Positions 62,101 through 64,000 of a DNA stretch of 64,000 nt are shown in pieces. The notes beneath the pieces are model-generated. The model had not been told where the DNA came from. It did not search any database and saw only the letters and a program-made list of their open reading frames with translations. The position numbers were made by a program, and so were the translations under genes. Numbering within the stretch: position 1 is the first letter of the stretch; every line of letters begins with the position of its first letter. The DNA is from CAZLRH01 sp964562015 (GTDB lineage Bacteria; Verrucomicrobiota; Verrucomicrobiia; Opitutales; JABDGR01), in contig CAZLRH010000002.1 of assembly GCA_964562015.1 (NCBI GenBank), positions 124,001 to 188,000 of the forward strand, given 5' to 3'.

Positions 62101-62181
62101 AGCGGACATCTCTCGCGCGCCCTGGACCATCCCCTCGAACGCTCCTTGACCTACAGAGGCAATTTGCTCTTGCTGATCGGC

Positions 62182-62216
62182 ATCTTGAATTTTCAATTTT
62201 GAATCTTCAATAAATC
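62182..62216 (+). promoter_or_regulatory. Heptad-repeat 5' leader of the sugar nucleotidyltransferase gene
   Basis: Five units abut the ATG: ATCTTGA, ATTTTCA, ATTTTGA, ATCTTCA, ATAAATC. Complementary to the UDG leader across an 80-bp spacer. Confidence 0.65.
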
Positions 62217-63113
62217 ATGCCGCCGTCCCTCGTCATCCTCGCCGCCGGCCTGGGCAGCCGCTACGGCGGGCTCAAGCAGATGGAGCCGTTGGGTCCGCAA
62301 GGCCAGACCATCCTCGATTATTCGGTGTTCGATGCGCGGCGCGCGGGTTTCGGGCCGGTGGTTTTCATCCTTCGCCGCGACTTCGCCGACGAATTCAAAA
62401 ACCGCGTCGGGACGCGCGTGGGCGGCGACGTGCGCTACGCATTTCAGGAAATGTCCGACCTGCCCGGCGGGTTCACGCCTCCGCCGGACCGCGCCAAGCC
62501 CTGGGGAACCGGCCACGCCGTGTGGTGCGCGCGGCAGGTGGCGGACGGCCCGTTCGCCGTCATCAATGCCGACGATTTCTACGGCGCGGACGCCTTCCGC
62601 CAGCTCGCGGATTTTCTGCGCGCCTCTGACTCTCGCGGCACCGACTTCGCCATGGCGGGCTATCGTCTCGGCCAAACCCTCTCCGAACATGGCGCGGTCG
62701 CGCGAGGGATTTGTGCGACCGATGCTGCCGGGTTTCTCACCACCGTGACGGAACAGACCGGCCTCGAACGCAATGCGACTGGCGGCGCCACCGCCCCCGC
62801 GACGAACGGCTCCACGCTTAATTTCCCCGCCGACACTTTGGTCTCGATGAACTGCTGGGCTTTCACCCCTGCCCTGTTTCCGCTCCTGGGCGCGCGCTTG
62901 GAAAACTTTTTGCGGACCCGCGCCATGGATTCCAAAGCTGAATTTTATCTGCCGGCCGCGGTCGGCGCGCTTATCCAAAACCGGCAAGCCCGCGTCCGCC
63001 TGCTGCCCACCACGGCCAGCTGGTTCGGCCTCACCCACCCGGCCGATCGTCCGGTGGTGCAAGACGCTTTACGGGCGCTGCATGGTCAAGGTGACTATCC
63101 GGAAGTTTTTTGA
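62217..63113 (+). CDS. Sugar-phosphate nucleotidyltransferase-like protein
   Basis: 298 residues. NTP-transferase fold with LAAGLGSRYGGLKQMEPLG at the nucleotide site, PWGTGHAVWCA, and the metal-binding FAVINADDFYG. The C-terminal part (SMNCWAFTPALFPLL) is typical of uncharacterised relatives of GlmU/RfbA. The sugar and nucleotide are not determined. Divergent from the UDG gene. Confidence 0.88.
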   Translation: MPPSLVILAAGLGSRYGGLKQMEPLGPQGQTILDYSVFDARRAGFGPVVFILRRDFADEFKNRVGTRVGGDVRYAFQEMSDLPGGFTPPPDRAKPWGTGHAVWCARQVADGPFAVINADDFYGADAFRQLADFLRASDSRGTDFAMAGYRLGQTLSEHGAVARGICATDAAGFLTTVTEQTGLERNATGGATAPATNGSTLNFPADTLVSMNCWAFTPALFPLLGARLENFLRTRAMDSKAEFYLPAAVGALIQNRQARVRLLPTTASWFGLTHPADRPVVQDALRALHGQGDYPEVF

Positions 63114-63160
63114 ACATACCCAATCGACGGCGATATTTCGCGCTATTCTCTTGTGGCAGA

Positions 63161-63889
63161 TTAGGGCCAATGGTTGCCGTTCTTTAGATTGTGGTCGACG
63201 CGAGCCGCAGAGAGGAAGAATAGCGTAAGGCAGGGATCAATTCCGGCCACGTACCCGCCGGCGGCCAGCGTGTCTCCCGCGGCGGCGACCGGTAAAAGAG
63301 GCAGCAGCCCGTAATTGGTCTTGTTCTCGGTATCCATGACCAGGACGGACACCGGCGGAATTTCCGGGTCGTTTTGCACCACAAACTCAGGGCGATGACC
63401 GAGCCGCTCCGGGAAATTCTTGGTTATGAACATGTCCCAATAGATAATTTTCACCGACGGCTCCACCGGAGGTGACGCCGGGCCGGCGCCCCGCGGCACA
63501 GGGGAATTATAGTTGTATTCAGCAAAGGGCAGTTCCGTGAATTGTTCCTGCGCGAGCCAGGCAGGCCCGGGCGAACCTGGCCGCAACACGGTCTGCGGGA
63601 GGACCGCCGCGCCGCCCTTTGCCGCTTTCGCCAAGGCCGGCAGGTCCGCCATGAACCAAATCGGCGCCCGCGGCGTCTCCGCCAAATTATCCTGATAGGG
63701 GCCGCCCTCCCCCGCGACCACGAGCTGGCCCGCAGGATTGGTGTAACAATGGTCGACGCGCAATGAAATCGAGGCCTGCACGGTGTCGGGAAACGCTGTG
63801 CGCGCAACTCGCTCGCTCAAGCAGCCGGAATTCACCAGCGCTATGACCAGAAACAACGCGGATACCGTCGATCGCGCCAAATTTCGCAT
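63161..63889 (-). CDS. Putative lipoprotein of unknown function
   Basis: 242 residues from the ATG at 63889 (an in-frame start at 63913 is possible). Signal MRNLARSTVSALFLVIALVNSGC with likely lipidated Cys 23; the lipobox NSGC is non-ideal. The mature part is beta-rich with SLRVDHCYTNPAGQLVVAGEGG and a Pro-rich loop, and carries no known domain. It lies near the right edge; no partner gene is visible. Confidence 0.72.
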   Translation of the reverse strand: MRNLARSTVSALFLVIALVNSGCLSERVARTAFPDTVQASISLRVDHCYTNPAGQLVVAGEGGPYQDNLAETPRAPIWFMADLPALAKAAKGGAAVLPQTVLRPGSPGPAWLAQEQFTELPFAEYNYNSPVPRGAGPASPPVEPSVKIIYWDMFITKNFPERLGHRPEFVVQNDPEIPPVSVLVMDTENKTNYGLLPLLPVAAAGDTLAAGGYVAGIDPCLTLFFLSAARVDHNLKNGNHWP

Positions 63890-64000
63890 GGAGGGAAATG
63901 AGCGCGCCGCCACTACGATTTCGGCGGCGAGTCAATCCTCCCCCATCATTCCCCGTGCCGCCTCGCGGATAAATTGCGTAAACCATTGACTGTCATTGCG

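Overview
This is a GC-rich stretch of bacterial chromosome. Its content fits a member of the Verrucomicrobiota / PVC group: a PEP-CTERM-tagged secreted protease, the olefin genes oleC and oleD, many start codons without a Shine-Dalgarno sequence, and many small secreted proteins of unknown function. The taxonomic placement is an inference from gene content, because no rRNA is present. No phage, IS element, CRISPR array or rRNA operon was seen.

Layout. 1-6.4 kb: cyclopropane fatty acid synthase (cut by the left edge), a PAS/PAS hybrid histidine kinase, tRNA-Val and gpmI. 6.4-13.5 kb: smc, a DUF350-type membrane protein, and a large secreted or membrane protein with two tandem Hint (intein-like) domains followed by two Tim44-like domains. 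13.6-17 kb: lysC, a cyclophilin and thrC (aspartate-to-threonine pathway). 17.2-19.7 kb: a Tat-exported cupin and an arsR-arsC-aquaporin arsenic cluster. 19.9-23.4 kb: cimA and small unknown genes. 23.6-29.7 kb: sucA-sucB-lpd, with a RelE-type toxin-antitoxin pair inserted between sucB and lpd. 29.7-34.6 kb: an AEC transporter, prepilin peptidase, aroE, a SirB1-like protein, a rhomboid-like protein without catalytic residues, and tRNA-Thr. 35-43 kb: a TPR protein, the PEP-CTERM serine protease, and clpX, a membrane MutS-like ATPase, clpP and tig. 43-50.5 kb: VF530 protein, alpha-E protein, an antitoxin with a nonsense-mutated toxin, oleC-oleD, an XRE regulator, parB and a LysM protein. 50.7-64 kb: fmt, an aldose-epimerase-like protein, a nucleotidyltransferase pair, der, two aminotransferases, a Lrp regulator, a YqeY protein, a variant family-4 uracil-DNA glycosylase, a sugar nucleotidyltransferase and a lipoprotein.

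The strongest signal outside the genes is a set of 5' leaders built from 7-base units. They lie directly upstream of at least a dozen unrelated housekeeping genes (gpmI, smc, cimA, clpX, fmt, der and others), where a Shine-Dalgarno sequence would be expected. They are G-poor and usually T/C-rich on the coding strand. Each locus uses its own 7-base word, and at several loci the same word recurs in inverted orientation across the intergenic gap. By contrast, the histidine kinase and the DUF350 gene have ordinary purine-rich ribosome sites. I know of no established element that matches this pattern, and I regard it, with the double-Hint/Tim44 protein, as the best candidate for undescribed biology in the window.
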